Assembly (NCBI GenBank): GCA_914767715.1
Contig: OU612067.1
Coordinates: forward strand, 5,580,001 to 5,644,000
Direction: 5' to 3'
Length of the DNA stretch: 64,000 nt
Origin: Membranipora membranacea
Lineage: Eukaryota; Bryozoa; Gymnolaemata; Cheilostomatida; Membraniporidae
Shown here: positions 26,398 to 38,200 of the stretch, piece by piece
Numbering within the stretch: position 1 is the first letter of the stretch
Layout: the number at the start of each line of letters is the position of its first letter
Notes under the pieces: model-generated
Databases searched by the model: none
Told to the model about the DNA's origin: nothing
Seen by the model: only the letters and a program-made list of their open reading frames with translations
Translations under genes and position numbers: made by a program

Positions 26398-27843
26398 TTA
26401 AACAGCACTCAGACCCAGCTCATATTTCCTATGTATGAGTACAAGTAACACAAGACTGAAGATATTGCCTCCAACACCAGTAGCCAAATACCAGATCTTA
26501 GCTGTCTCTACTGTTGCCTGGATTCAATGGGCATTCATGAGATATTCGATTAAGAGATGAAATGAGTTTGCCAAGCCATCAAGGAGGAAATATGTACCCA
26601 TTGCTGTTCCTTGCATGGAATGTCAATTCTAGTACTGTAGCTAAGTATAAAGCAGCATTTTTATTCACAAAACTGCAGAATAAAAGGGGACGCTGCACTC
26701 AAAATAGCATCTCAATAATGTGAATACAAACATACAACAGAAATTTATTTCCGTTAGGTCTAGTTTTTAATAAAAGGATAGTAAGCTAGAGTATAGGTGC
26801 TGGCACCAATAATACACAAGTTCACTTAATACCATTGCCTGGCAAAAATTGCAGAGGCAGAGGAGGACAGTTGTGCATCAGTTAGATTTAATTCCCATTC
26901 TGTCGGGGACCTTTAAGTTGAGTGACTTGCTAAAAACAAATCTGATATGACATGGGTTCCCGGCCTTCCGGGAATCGATCTTCGGTATCACAGATAAAAA
27001 CTTTCCAAATTCAACCTTTAGCCAACTCCAGATCCTCTTTGAGGATTATCACAGTTATAATGACTTGGTTTGAGCCCTTACCAACAGTGAAAACAAGGGC
27101 AGAAGCAATTCCTTGCAATGCGAATGGAATAAACTTAAAACAATCATAGCACATTTCAGAAATGAATAAGCATCTTAGTCATACTTCATAGTAAGAAATT
27201 GTAAATTTTCATTGGACAAAATTTGGAGTCGTGTTTAATACGCTCATATGTGTCTACTAGTTAGCATAATGAACATATTACATCTGACTTCCAAAACATG
27301 GTGAGGTTTCCATTTCATCCATTCTATGGTTGAGTTGTGAAATCGATACACAAAAGATAAACAAGGAAATATGTTATAACACCTACACTTCAAATGTTTT
27401 GGTAACAGCCTCTGAAATCTCACTTCACTGACCTTCATAATATCCAACAAGGGTTGTTATAGATGATAGCGTCATTAAGAAATACCCTGCCATGATTCGT
27501 TGGAAAAATGTAAATCTTCTGTAGCCATAGGCAGATGTGTATTGACAAATGAGGAACAGCACAATTATGGTCACCACTCGTGAAATGGACTCACAGATTT
27601 GCATCTTCATCTACATAAAGTGCGGAAAAATTCAAATTCAAATAAGAAGTAGCGTTCTCATTTTGTTTACATAAATAAGAGATTAATCCATAGGCATGGA
27701 GGTCTTGGCTGTCAATTCACAAACAGCCAGTGTTGTTGAAGAATATGGTCTGCTGGGTAGCATGATATGTGCAGATTCAAAGGAGCAATTAATTTTTGAA
27801 ACATAGCACAATCAGTTTTCAGTTTTCAGCTGACAAGATACAT

Positions 27844-28446
27844 CAAAGACTTTGTTTGAGGCTGCTCCTTTGTATCACATCTTATTCTCCATATTTTATT
27901 CTATCATGTGAGCGATTTTCAGCTTTAGAATCCAAATATTGAGGAAGTTATGGCCTCTCAAACTTCCAGGGTGATTGCCTTCAATCGGCATTGGGAATAA
28001 GTGGATGTTTCCCCTGGGGTATGTCACAACCATAGACATGTGGCATAGACATTATGAGTTATTAGTTAATACACTAATAATCACACAGATAAGATGATGA
28101 TCAAAATTCAGACCCCCGGGTCCCAATACCTACAGGCAACGACGCTACCATCACGCCACTTGGACCAACTGGGTAAGCTAGTAGACAATATAGCTCAGTA
28201 TTAGCGGCGTCGCCTGCAAAGCCATTTGGACCTGGGTTCGAGACCGTTACAGATTTGAACATTTTGATCATCAATATTAGTGACGTACCCTAGGGATAAT
28301 TGCCGATAATTGCCGTCACCTTGGAAGTTTGAGAGGCCATAACTTCCTCAATATTTGGATTATAAAGCTGAAAATCGCTCACATTATAGAATAAAATATG
28401 GAGAATAAGATGTGATACAAAAGAGCAGCCTCAAACAAAGTCTTTA
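27844..28446. mobile_element. Large foldback element with tRNA-like interior
   Basis: Outer arms of about 135 bp (27844-27980 and 28310-28446) are near-perfect reverse complements, with shared blocks CAAAGACTTTGTTTGAGGCT and GAGGAAGTTATGGCCTCTC. Inside, a second weaker inverted pair begins GATGATCAAAA and ends TTTTGATCATC. Each inner arm holds a tRNA-like unit: on the plus strand TAGCTCAGTATTAGCGGCG with B box GGTTCGAGACC (28192-28251), and on the minus strand GGCGTGATGGTAGCGTCG with a GACCCGGGGGTC-like end. It looks like an inverted SINE pair or a foldback transposon that captured tRNA promoters. Confidence 0.8.
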
Positions 28447-28861
28447 AATGTGTGGCTTACTCACAGGTATACCATAGAGATTTCTGGAGAAGACAGGAAG
28501 GCATGTTACGTTACTTGCGCATCCAACTTTGTCTGCTACAAAAGTCATACAGCATCTTGACAAAGTTTGATGAAATGTTAGACATAGCTTCTCATGAATG
28601 GTTGCCATCCCAGTCACACTCAAACTTAATAAACTACAAGCCTTGTGAAAGTTTTGGATAAGCTGGTGAGCCCGTGTGTGTTCCCAAAGTACACATCAAA
28701 CTCAACTGTATGTATTAAAATTGTGTTTTGATGTTGATATTTGATTTATAGACCACAACTTTGGGAGTAACAATTTTTCTGCTGTGCGAGAGATTTATAC
28801 TATTTTTATAAAATTTTTGAAGAGGTATTCACCCAAGGGTGCTGGGGGCTGGAATAATCAA

Positions 28862-29085
28862 CCATGGAAGCTCCCCAAGTGGGAATCTAACCCACAACTC
28901 CTGCGGCACTAATGGCCTGGCAGTGAATAGCAAGTACGCTAACGGATTGCACAATCACACCATCCCCAAAAAAGAATGGGTTGATGGCGCTTATCAGATT
29001 GTCCGCTATTCACATCTCGGAGTTGTGTTCTCTCATCCCACAGCGCATTCCAATCCACCATATCCACCCTGTGAAACACAGAGTA
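28862..29085 (-). mobile_element. tRNA-derived SINE, family B, minus strand
   Basis: On the minus strand a tRNA-like head reads GATTGTGCAATCCGTTAGCG (A-box region) and GGGTTAGATTCCCAC (B-box region). The same head and the adjoining ~100 bases (in plus-strand wording CCCAAAAAAGAATGGGTTGAT and ACTCGGA..GAGGTT..CTCATCC-like text) recur at 61700-61870. The open frame of 84 codons across it on the plus strand is a by-product of the repeat. Confidence 0.65.
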
Positions 29086-30254
29086 CCTGTTAGGGTTATT
29101 GGCCTCACATGGAAGGTGTCTTGAAATATGCAGCTAAATTTTTTTTGTAAAACATCCATATATATCTTAAGTTATTGTACTAAATAAAGAATTGTTTTGT
29201 ATTACAATAACTAAAAATGTATATATGTTATCCTGAATTTTTTCCTGCACTCTTTATATTCAGGTTGTATTCATATAATACTCAAAATTCAAAGCTGGAA
29301 TATTATTATTTGTCTTTATTTTAATTACATATTTATTATATTATATAATATAGTAAATTTCAAATTATATTCACAGTCAATATTTGTCCCATAAAGTGGG
29401 TCAGCATAAGCCGCCTATTTGATTACCCTCATTTTGCTTCTATCTTGATTTCCCTGGCTGCCAGACCAAAAAGAGTGATCTGCTCCAATGATAGCTTTTA
29501 TAAAAAAGTGCAAATTTATGGTCTCATCTGTTGAGCGCCCCCTATAATAAGGTACAACTCCTGACACAACCCCATTAGCTATCTTGGAACTATACAGAAT
29601 TCAAAAACTACTATTTAGATAGATGGGAAATGCCACAACTAAAAAAAGTTTGACTTAATATTGTTAAAAATCATGACACCAACACCAAACAGAGCCCAGA
29701 CAACACATCACCTCCGTATCCTCTATCTGTCACTCGACCCGCCAGCCCCACTGCGAGATCGCACCTTTGAACCGTCCAAACTCCCAAAAGGTACATGTTG
29801 TACAAGGCTAGGCCAATTTCCTCATTGATGGAACGTCAAATTATCATGACATTCAATGTTGGTGATATATCAATAAATGGTGGCGACTATCCTGCCTTGT
29901 GGTACTTACATATAAAAGCAAATACTGAACCAAGACCTGCTTCTATAGGCAGCAAGATTTCCCAAGGCTGCAGCGGCCTATTGATCATTATGGCGATCAG
30001 CTCTGTTCCATAACCAAGTAAGAATGCAATCTGACTCATCATGTAGAAAGCTGAATAGAACATTCGCACTCCATCCCGATCTGGAATCTATTTTGCAAAA
30101 GAAATGGTGTTATTATATGAAAATCGTAAAAGGATGAGTACAAGTTTTGATTGGTACTTCATTTCCCAGCATTTGAATAAGCCTATGATGCCGAGTTCTA
30201 CTTTCAACTTAGGGAAAATTTCAAATTATTAGGCGTGTATCATTAGTTTTATAA

Positions 30255-30290
30255 TATCACAGAGTAAGGATATATCCTTACTCTGTGATA
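30255..30290. repeat. 36-bp perfect palindrome
   Basis: The arm TATCACAGAGTAAGGATA is followed at once by its exact reverse complement. A perfect loopless palindrome this long is unusual outside transposon ends or recently formed hairpins. It lies between pseudogene blocks. Confidence 0.9.
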
Positions 30291-30510
30291 ATATGAGGTG
30301 GATGCTAGGCTACACTGCAAGATGTGTTGACATTTCTTATTAATGCCGACCCCTGAGCCTGAGCTTTCATATGTGTATCGAGCCCCCCCCAAATTATGGC
30401 AGCACGATTCCACTGAATGTCATCATAATGGTGCCGGACATGATAATGGCAGAGAATATGTCGTTGAAAGGATCTTGAATAGCTATGAATGGTAGGAAGG
30501 AAAATGAAAT

Positions 30511-32383
30511 ATTGATTAGTGGTGCAGAATCAAGGCCTTGGACGGGGCTCAGACAAGACTTTGTACAAACTTTCAGTCAGCAGAAATTGACATTTGAATA
30601 GAATCTTCTCTCGCCAGCGGCTGGTTAATACATTGTGTATCTTCTGCTTTGTTATCCTGACTAAGTGTGAAACAGAATATTGGGGACTTTGTTTATTCTT
30701 TGGTGAGAGTTAAAGTGCAGCCTTTTCTTTAAGTAAACAATTATCATCAAACTACCTTCTAAACGAGAAAAGAGTTCAGGAAATCACTTGGCCAATGTGT
30801 TATTGGTTTGTTATCCAGAAAGAATGTGTCAAAATATATTTATTGAATTTAACTGGCTATCATAGTAATGGCAGCAAATCCCAATGCTTCATTGTTTGGT
30901 TGTCACATATATGACAATCTATAAAAAATTGAAAATTCAGCCTCCGCAACAAGGCTTCAAATATACAGCTAAATTTGTTTTGTTCTATTGAACACAATGG
31001 TCAATGTTCCAATCACGAGTAAAAGAAAACTTAATTTTTTTGATTCCATTTCCCCCTCACCCTAATATAAGCACATTTAAAAAATCATGAGTTTTGGAAT
31101 TCATGCATAATGTACTTTTAATATTCTGTGCAGAAAACTATTGGGATGTGATAACTTCACCTATCAGATTACAAACCTGTACATGCATGACATTAGAATA
31201 ATCTATTAGAGAGAAATGTAAACAGAAGAATTTAACAAAGCAGTTTTACTTTAAAAACGAATCCTATCCTAAGACCTTAATAAGTACCTGCCTCTGACAC
31301 ACACATATGAGGCTTGCTTCATACTTTCTGCACGTACCTTAACCATAATTAAATGCAATCAACACTCTTTGGTCACATTCTAGTACATAATACATGTTTT
31401 TCAATATTAGGTGGATGGCATGACAGGGATTTCTACATGCCATCATTGTTACACTCTCTTTAATGCATTAAGACTCATGAATCCTTCTCCCAATGTGACT
31501 TGGAATAATGCATAGATGGCCCATCATAAATTATGACACCACGACAAGCCTATCTTTATTATCAGTTGGAGCTTTCATTTATTACCTAGCTATCTGGCAT
31601 CTATCACTTGGTGGCCAACAACCAATCATTGTGTTGATCTGAGAATGTTCCATTAAATGATCTTGTTCAGACAAAGTGTGCATTTCCACCCACAAGCCAA
31701 GTTGACATTGACAGTTAAAATTAGCCACAACAAGAAGGCCTATGACGTAATATCTTGTTTGTAGATGAAAGTTGAAGTGGATGCAACAATAATCGGACAG
31801 ATATTGGTTTACCTTGAATACAATGAATGTATGGAAAGCAGGAAGTTTGGAGATTACTTTATTGTGTCATGAAAATGCATGTGTTGTTGATTTTAATCTA
31901 ATGTAAATAGCACTTACAAAAGTGTAATCTCTCCGGCAATTATCAAGGAAATTGCCTGACAAATGTTATTGATTGGGTGCCACTGTACTTAGAAAACAAT
32001 ATTTAAATTATGTATTATACCAGAAAACAGTGGTGGATGTATATTATCTGCCCTCTAGGCTCTGGGCTCAGTAGATCGTATTGTGCAACAAAAGTATTAA
32101 AAAATACAGCCCAATTGCATATGGGATTCTGCAATATTACTTTAGTTTGCTTGTCTAACCTTTTTTGACCACGATGTTGGTTTTCTTGATATAACAGAAA
32201 ACAAGGCCTTGACTCAGACAAAGATTTACAGACGCATCGCACCCCTAGTTAAAGCTGGGAGTATCAACTGTATGAACACTCATTATCATATATGGTTTTG
32301 AATTACATGGATATGACAACAAATAGATCAAAGTCACTGGATATCAAGTGATCACAGCTGTACCGAGGACGTTCGGAAGAAGC
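30511..32383. other. Intergenic / eroded 5' part of the SLC15-like pseudogene
   Basis: AT-rich DNA upstream of the transporter pseudogene (minus strand) and of the lectin gene (plus strand). The two N-terminal exons expected from the paralogue were not found here. The lectin promoter should lie just left of 32384; no clear element is seen. Confidence 0.4.
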
Positions 32384-34611
32384 ATGGAGTTTTACCTGGG
32401 GATCAGACAGACATTTATTATATCTTTGGTGACGATATTCCTGATAGAAAGGGGAATTTCAACACAGGTATTACTCAATCAAACTGAGACCACAATATTG
32501 TTCAGGGAAAATAGCAATTAAATCTTTGATTTTATTTTGCAAAGAGATTCCGTATTTGGTTTACTGCCTATACTGTAGCCTTTGTAACTTTGAATTTTTA
32601 AAACATACCTCACCATGATAGTGGCTCGCTTTAAACATTGAGACGTACTCAGTCAGTCCCTTTTTATCATTTAGCCTGATCGATAGAATTATTACATACA
32701 GGTGAGGATTGCTGAGGTGAAAGAGAACAAGTGTGTTACAACAGTTGAAGAAAAACATAGTATGGTCAGATCTTCGGTGATGTGTATCTCACTTTGTCTA
32801 AACACTGAAAACTGTAAGGCTGTTACTTTCATCAGTAGGCTTCAAACCTGTACATTATCATTAAATGACACCCTAGAAGATTGCTCTCTCAGCGTAGGAG
32901 ATGTGTCAATAATGGGATTGACTAATTTTAAACGACGTAAGTAAATGCTATGCTATTTACATCTCATTATAGATTTAAAACAGGCGGTATCAATTCAAAG
33001 TCACTTTATAAAGCTCTCGGTAAGGGGGTTGTGAGATGTCTTGATATAATACACAATCAGTTGGTAGTGGACTGCTCAAAGCGGATCAAAAACTTTTAGT
33101 TAATTTAGATCGATTAATGCAACTGTACAACTATAATAAATAAATCCTATGTCAAAATTGTTGAATTGATATCTTAACAGTACTGAATTATTAATTCCAT
33201 GTACACAGATATGTTGAAAGATCTGATGATATCGTAGACAATAAAAATTTTATCTCATTTTTCATCTCCTTGATTTTCTTAAGAAAGTGTTGATTATTTG
33301 GAGCTAATACCCTGTAATCTTAACACAAAATTGTCCAATAAAATGTCTTAGGTTACGCACAGGCAAAATCAATTAAGTCAGGCTGCTGCTTCTGCTGTAC
33401 TAAGTCAAGATATCAACAGTGACCAACATTCAAAGTATTTTATGGTAATGATTGATGATATTTATGCCATCAGGATTTTCCCTCTTGTTCAAATATGATG
33501 AATATAAGTGTTATATAGTTCAAGTCAGTGCAAGAATTGAATTCATCCAAAAATGATTATCTGTTATTGCCTGTGTCGAATTATGCAAATATGCCTTCAG
33601 ACTTCACAATGAAATTGACATCATATAAAAGGCAGCTCTTACAGGTTGTTGTGCAGTACAGTCAACTCCATACCACTAATATTCTTCAGACCTGAGCGAG
33701 AGGGACAATTCTATTTGTACCAATAATTGTTTACCATCGCCAGTTTCGAGTTTTCTCACTGTTGCAGTTTTGAAAATGCAGAGCAGCACTTACCGCCCGA
33801 CTATTAAATTCGTTATCTTGAAGAGCGCCAAAGTGTTGTTTGTTTATCCAGTTTTGATTCAATTCATTGAGCTGTGGAAATAATCTATGCAAATGGTTTT
33901 GTAGCCTGTCCCTCATCTGTCGATGAAGATTTTTGCAACGTTGATGCTCAAGTGTATTACGAGTTCTCTGACACTACTGAGACCTGGGAACAGGCCAGAG
34001 CTAATTGTGAGGCTTCTAGTGGTAGACTTGCAGTGCTGGACTCAGAGGAGAAACGAGTCTGGATGAGAGAGTTTCGTTTGACACAAAGTGGAGCTGGTAG
34101 GAGCACTGTGTTATTCTCAGTCGATGTATTGCCTAGTGATAAGAGTAATCTAAAGCAGACATACTTGTTTATCATATAAATTAATTTTGAAAATTTTGTT
34201 TTGACAGCTGGTATAAAAGTGTTCCAGTACACATTCACCCTCAAGGCAACTAATATCTCGCCTTCCTTGCTTTGTGATGTGGCGCGTAATAAGACAACCT
34301 AATTTTAATCATCCTTTCTTTTAATTTCAATCATCTGGAAGTTAATATAAGTCGCTTTCACTTCTCTCTTAATAGTGAACAGTCAGTACCACTGGATAGG
34401 ACTGTGGGATGAAGAAGGGTTACACAACTGGGAATGGATAAATGAAGTGATCTTAGTAGACGGTCGCAGGAACAGCTGGTGGAGTGGAGGACAGCCTGAT
34501 CATAGAGGAGGAACTTGGTGTGTAGAAATGTATCCTGCAAACTCAAACAGTAGATGGAATGACCAAGGTTGCAACCAGGCTAGGCGTTATATATGTGAAT
34601 ATTCTTTTTAG
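32384..34611 (+). CDS. PAN/apple plus C-type lectin domain protein, probably secreted (4 exons, 248 aa)
   Basis: Exons 32384-32467, 32702-32936, 33905-34096 and 34376-34611 join in phase (747 nt). Residues 1-28 hold a hydrophobic signal peptide or anchor (FIISLVTIFLI). Exon 2 gives a six-cysteine PAN/apple-like module (residues 29-106; NKC, MCISLC, ENCK, QTC, EDC). Exons 3-4 give a long-form C-type lectin domain (108-248) with an extra N-terminal cysteine pair, ANCEASSGRLAVL, WIGLWD (177-182), QPD (210-212), WCVEM, WND (231-233) and YICEY. In this family QPD plus WND form calcium site 2, and QPD (rather than EPN) favours galactose-type sugars; that specificity is inference. Such proteins act outside the cell in adhesion or in recognising microbes. 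The gene lies between the two SLC15-like copies on the opposite strand. The ATG is chosen because it opens straight into the signal segment. Tandem-repeat or TM tails are absent. Confidence 0.88.
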
Positions 34612-35282
34612 ATACTATCATGCAAAATATTTTGGGCAATTCTATATTTGATACATTTTTGAAGAAATTATATCCTGCCCATTATTTGTGAAAGTGTAAT
34701 TTTCAACCATATCCAATACCCTGAACTGCATGATATTATTGTTTTCGGAGTTGAAACTCTTTTCATGATTTGACCATTTCCTGTTTGATTTTACTTTAAT
34801 ATTAAAATTGATTCATGACTATGATGTACGTTGTTTAACAATAGCGAGTATGCAATAGAATGAATGCTTCAATTTATGTGTTCAATTCCAGCATCACACC
34901 CCTAGAAAATAACTAAGAATGTTTAACTGCCAGGACACAGCCCCAATCTATGTTCAATATTCATGTTGTAAGCAGTATACAATACTCAAATTTAGTGCGA
35001 TGATTGAAGTTTCGTCTCTGAACCAAGTGGTATCGATCATGCATTTATCTCTATATTTATTATGTAGATGTGTTGAAAGAGCTGATGTGGTATGAGGGGT
35101 GGGCTATTTCAATAAACATGAATTTAATGGACAAAGTATGTCAATTTTGTTACACTAGTTACTTAATCAATAAAAGAATATACAGCCTTTAGCCTGTTTG
35201 TTTTAGTTAAAACAAAACAGTAGCTGCTGACAAAGTTATGGCACACTATATATACTGGTTACAGAAAATCAATTCAATTATT
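34612..35282. other. Intergenic between convergent lectin and transporter genes
   Basis: AT-rich 3' flanks of two convergent genes. No further coding signal or repeat is recognised. Confidence 0.4.
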
Positions 35283-38200
35283 TCAGGGACCACTCAATAC
35301 CAAATTAAACTTTTGATGTAGAAATACAAACAGCGTAAGTCCAGCGATATTTCCAGCGATTCCCGTTGACCAAAACAACATCTTAGCTGTTGGTACATCA
35401 GAAAGCGGCGGAAGGAAATGCCATGGTAGTAAGTATATCAAGTTACCAGATCCTTCAAGAAAATAGAAAATTCCCATTGCCGTCCCCTGCATAGATCTAG
35501 GCGCCATTACAAATGTCAGCTCATATCCTGTAATAAATAAAATTCTGACCTGTCAATAGGAAGGAAGTAAATCTGAATCATCCCAGGAATCTTGGTGATC
35601 AGAGGGGTAATCATTATTGCTTCATTGGTAGATCCATTTTAATCATCGCATTTTCACAGTTTATTGTGCAAATGTTGTGTGATTTTGAGAGGCAAGTGGT
35701 TTCACCAATCTGAGTTGTTGCCAACTCCTTTGCTTCACGTTCGGCCTTCAACGACATGGCTTTATTAACGCTGAAGGAAAGTATGATGAAGTCAAATTGC
35801 TACAACTCATTGTGATCTTGAAAAAGACTTGTAAAGGTGATGATGTTTTTTTTAAAACTTTCTTGACACCGGCATTTACCAGGTACCTCTTTTTTTTACC
35901 AGTGAAGTAGTACGGTTGTACCATTGGCAATAAATCAACCTAATGAGAGGGATGAATGTGTTAATACTTGATGTGAGTAAAATTGCTGGCATCACAACCT
36001 CTTGGCCACTCAGATTTTATTGGGAGTGCATAGAACAAGGGAAGTAGTAAAATCAGGATGACAATAGTAATTAGGGTCCTTCAGATTAAATAAAGTGAGT
36101 AGTGTTCCGAACAGACAAACCTACTAGGTTTGGAATACTAATGAAACATATGTTATATTCCCAGACCAACAGGCTACCACATACCTGTTGTATCTATGAG
36201 TGTATCAGCGAACCCGAGTAATGAGTATGGTAATATCTGGTATAGCTGATCACATATCTCTGGGTAATAGAACACATAATAATTATACTTTGAGACATTT
36301 TATGAAGGTGCCAGAGGAAAATGTGGTTAGGCTGACAAAAAGGATTAAATCATGCTACAATCGCTTCTGGACATAATTTATCAGGTATGATTATGCATGC
36401 AACTGCAATATTGATCCTAAATTATTATAAGGCAAAATGTCAAGTAGAATTGGTAGACCAAATTTGTGAAGTCTATTCTTAACTTACCAAAATAGTAACC
36501 AAAGAGAACCCCACAGTTTGCCAAAATCATGCACACATATCCAGCAACTAGCCGTGCAAAAAGAGTTGGTCTCTGGACTGCACTTAACTTGCCAAGCTTT
36601 GTCAGAAGGTAGCATGGTACGTAGAGGATAATAATTCCAATAATTGTTGAGGTATACTTGATTAGATGCAATCCAACCTGTAAGAGACACATAAAGTCGA
36701 TCGTACAAACAGCAGATGTAGTCTATAGAATGACTGCTATGCGCCCATGAATGCTATAGAATGTTGTAAAACTGGCAATAAGCTAATTAAATCAGAGTGT
36801 GGATTTGAGTCACACCACCCTTCCCGTATATGAAAGTTGGTAAGCGAAACTTTGTCTGACCTTGACTCCATAGAGGTCAAACGCTTCACTGCTCATTGTT
36901 CTTGGCTGGTTAGAGGGTGTCACACATCCCTTCTAAAAAAGAAAGTCCACAAATCTGGTGCTCGATTTCCAACTCCTGGGCTGTAACATGGTGAAATTTA
37001 ATCAGCTGCTGAGCAAATATGCAGATTCCATGGTTATGAGAAATGACTGTTATTTATCAGGTTGCTCTGAAAACAGCTTGCTCTTCATGTTTTGTTTCTC
37101 TCTCTAACTTACGCTGTAGGCTATATCTCCAAGAGACATGAGTGAGACAGTCACTGCAGTTGGTATTAGGAGACCGATGGTGGTGGCGAATTTGATCATG
37201 TTGACTCTCTCTTGTACAGCTGAATCAGGATAGTCTCCTCCGTTACAGACAGCTGCACCAGCGAGGTAATTATCTCTACTCGACCGAAATCTGCAACATA
37301 TATTTGAACGGAGCTGCAGTGATGTACTCAGTGCAATTATATCACTGTCTAGACCGGAACATCTGTTGAGAGCGCACAATATACTGTTATCTGTGCTCTG
37401 CTTTTGTGAAGCAACATGAAACTTTGATCATCACAATATCAGCGACATAAATTCGAGCAGATTTTAAGTTATGTCCACTCTGCGATGGATTGTAGAAAGG
37501 TCTGGTTTTAGTGATATTTAATATTCTGGACATATCATACTGATGCCGTTGGTTTTTTTCAGAAACAAACGAACGCATAAGGTTTATCCTTACCGTCTCC
37601 GTTTTATTGCCTGAATTAGAATTTTACCACCATCTGTAACCACACTTGGATCAGCTTTCACTTGTCTTGTCAGAGGAGGGCAAGAAACTAAAAATAAGAT
37701 TGTATAGTCAGCAATTCTCACATGAATAAAAGACAGCTGAGAGACAATCATCGATTTGATCATTATCACAACATAAAAAAACCAGTTGATGGACAAAAAA
37801 AATGTTGACAATCGCTGGTTTTTAGAAGAATGACTTTCCAGAAGACGGTGATAAGTGATTATCATATGTGTCAAATGTGATTTGTTGTTAAGTAGTCTTT
37901 TTTCGTGGTTGAATCATGAATGATTAGCCTCCTGTTCAAATCAATGCAAAGAATAAGAGAATTATTTTGAGAAATATTTTGAGAATTCAATTGCTATGAT
38001 GCATTTGATCTGATGACCAGCATCAAAATGGGTGAAAAATAATGACTTACAAATAAACATTAGAGCAAGCGCCAGTGCTCCAGTAAGGTACATATATATT
38101 TGCCAAGGGCTGATATCATTCACCATAACAGAAATAATAGTCAGCACAAAACCCAGCAGCTCAGCACATTTGCGGATGAAATAGAAGAATGCGTAAAATG

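Larger units (their letters stand above)
26398..30510 (-). pseudogene. Pseudogene of an SLC15-like (POT/PTR) transporter, paralogue of 35283-40953
   Basis: Blocks collinear with the intact copy are visible on the minus strand: 30385-30510 (FNDIFSAIIMSGTIMMTF, matching TIFFSLVIIGTLTMSF) with TAA at 30394-30396; 29910-30087 (IPDRDGVRMFYSAFY to FICK), keeping the same donor phase as its partner; 27433-27610 (RIMAGYFLMTLSSITTLVGYY, matching RLVAGYVCMILANCGVLFGYY); about 27080-27163 (FIPFALQGIASALVF), where the expected AG acceptor reads TG; and 26398-26635 (SMQGTAMGTYFLLDG to the stop). The last block has a 17-nt deletion after ELTF that shifts the frame, plus TGA at 26524-26526. N-terminal exons and two middle exons were not found; one gap is filled by the foldback element at 27844-28446. 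Three or more independent lesions support a dead gene, though some exons retain clean splice sites, which suggests fairly recent loss. Confidence 0.8.

Noticed and set aside
28839-29093. 84-codon plus-strand open frame
   Set aside because: It lies inside a minus-strand SINE copy, and the same text with other frame breaks occurs at 61.7 kb.
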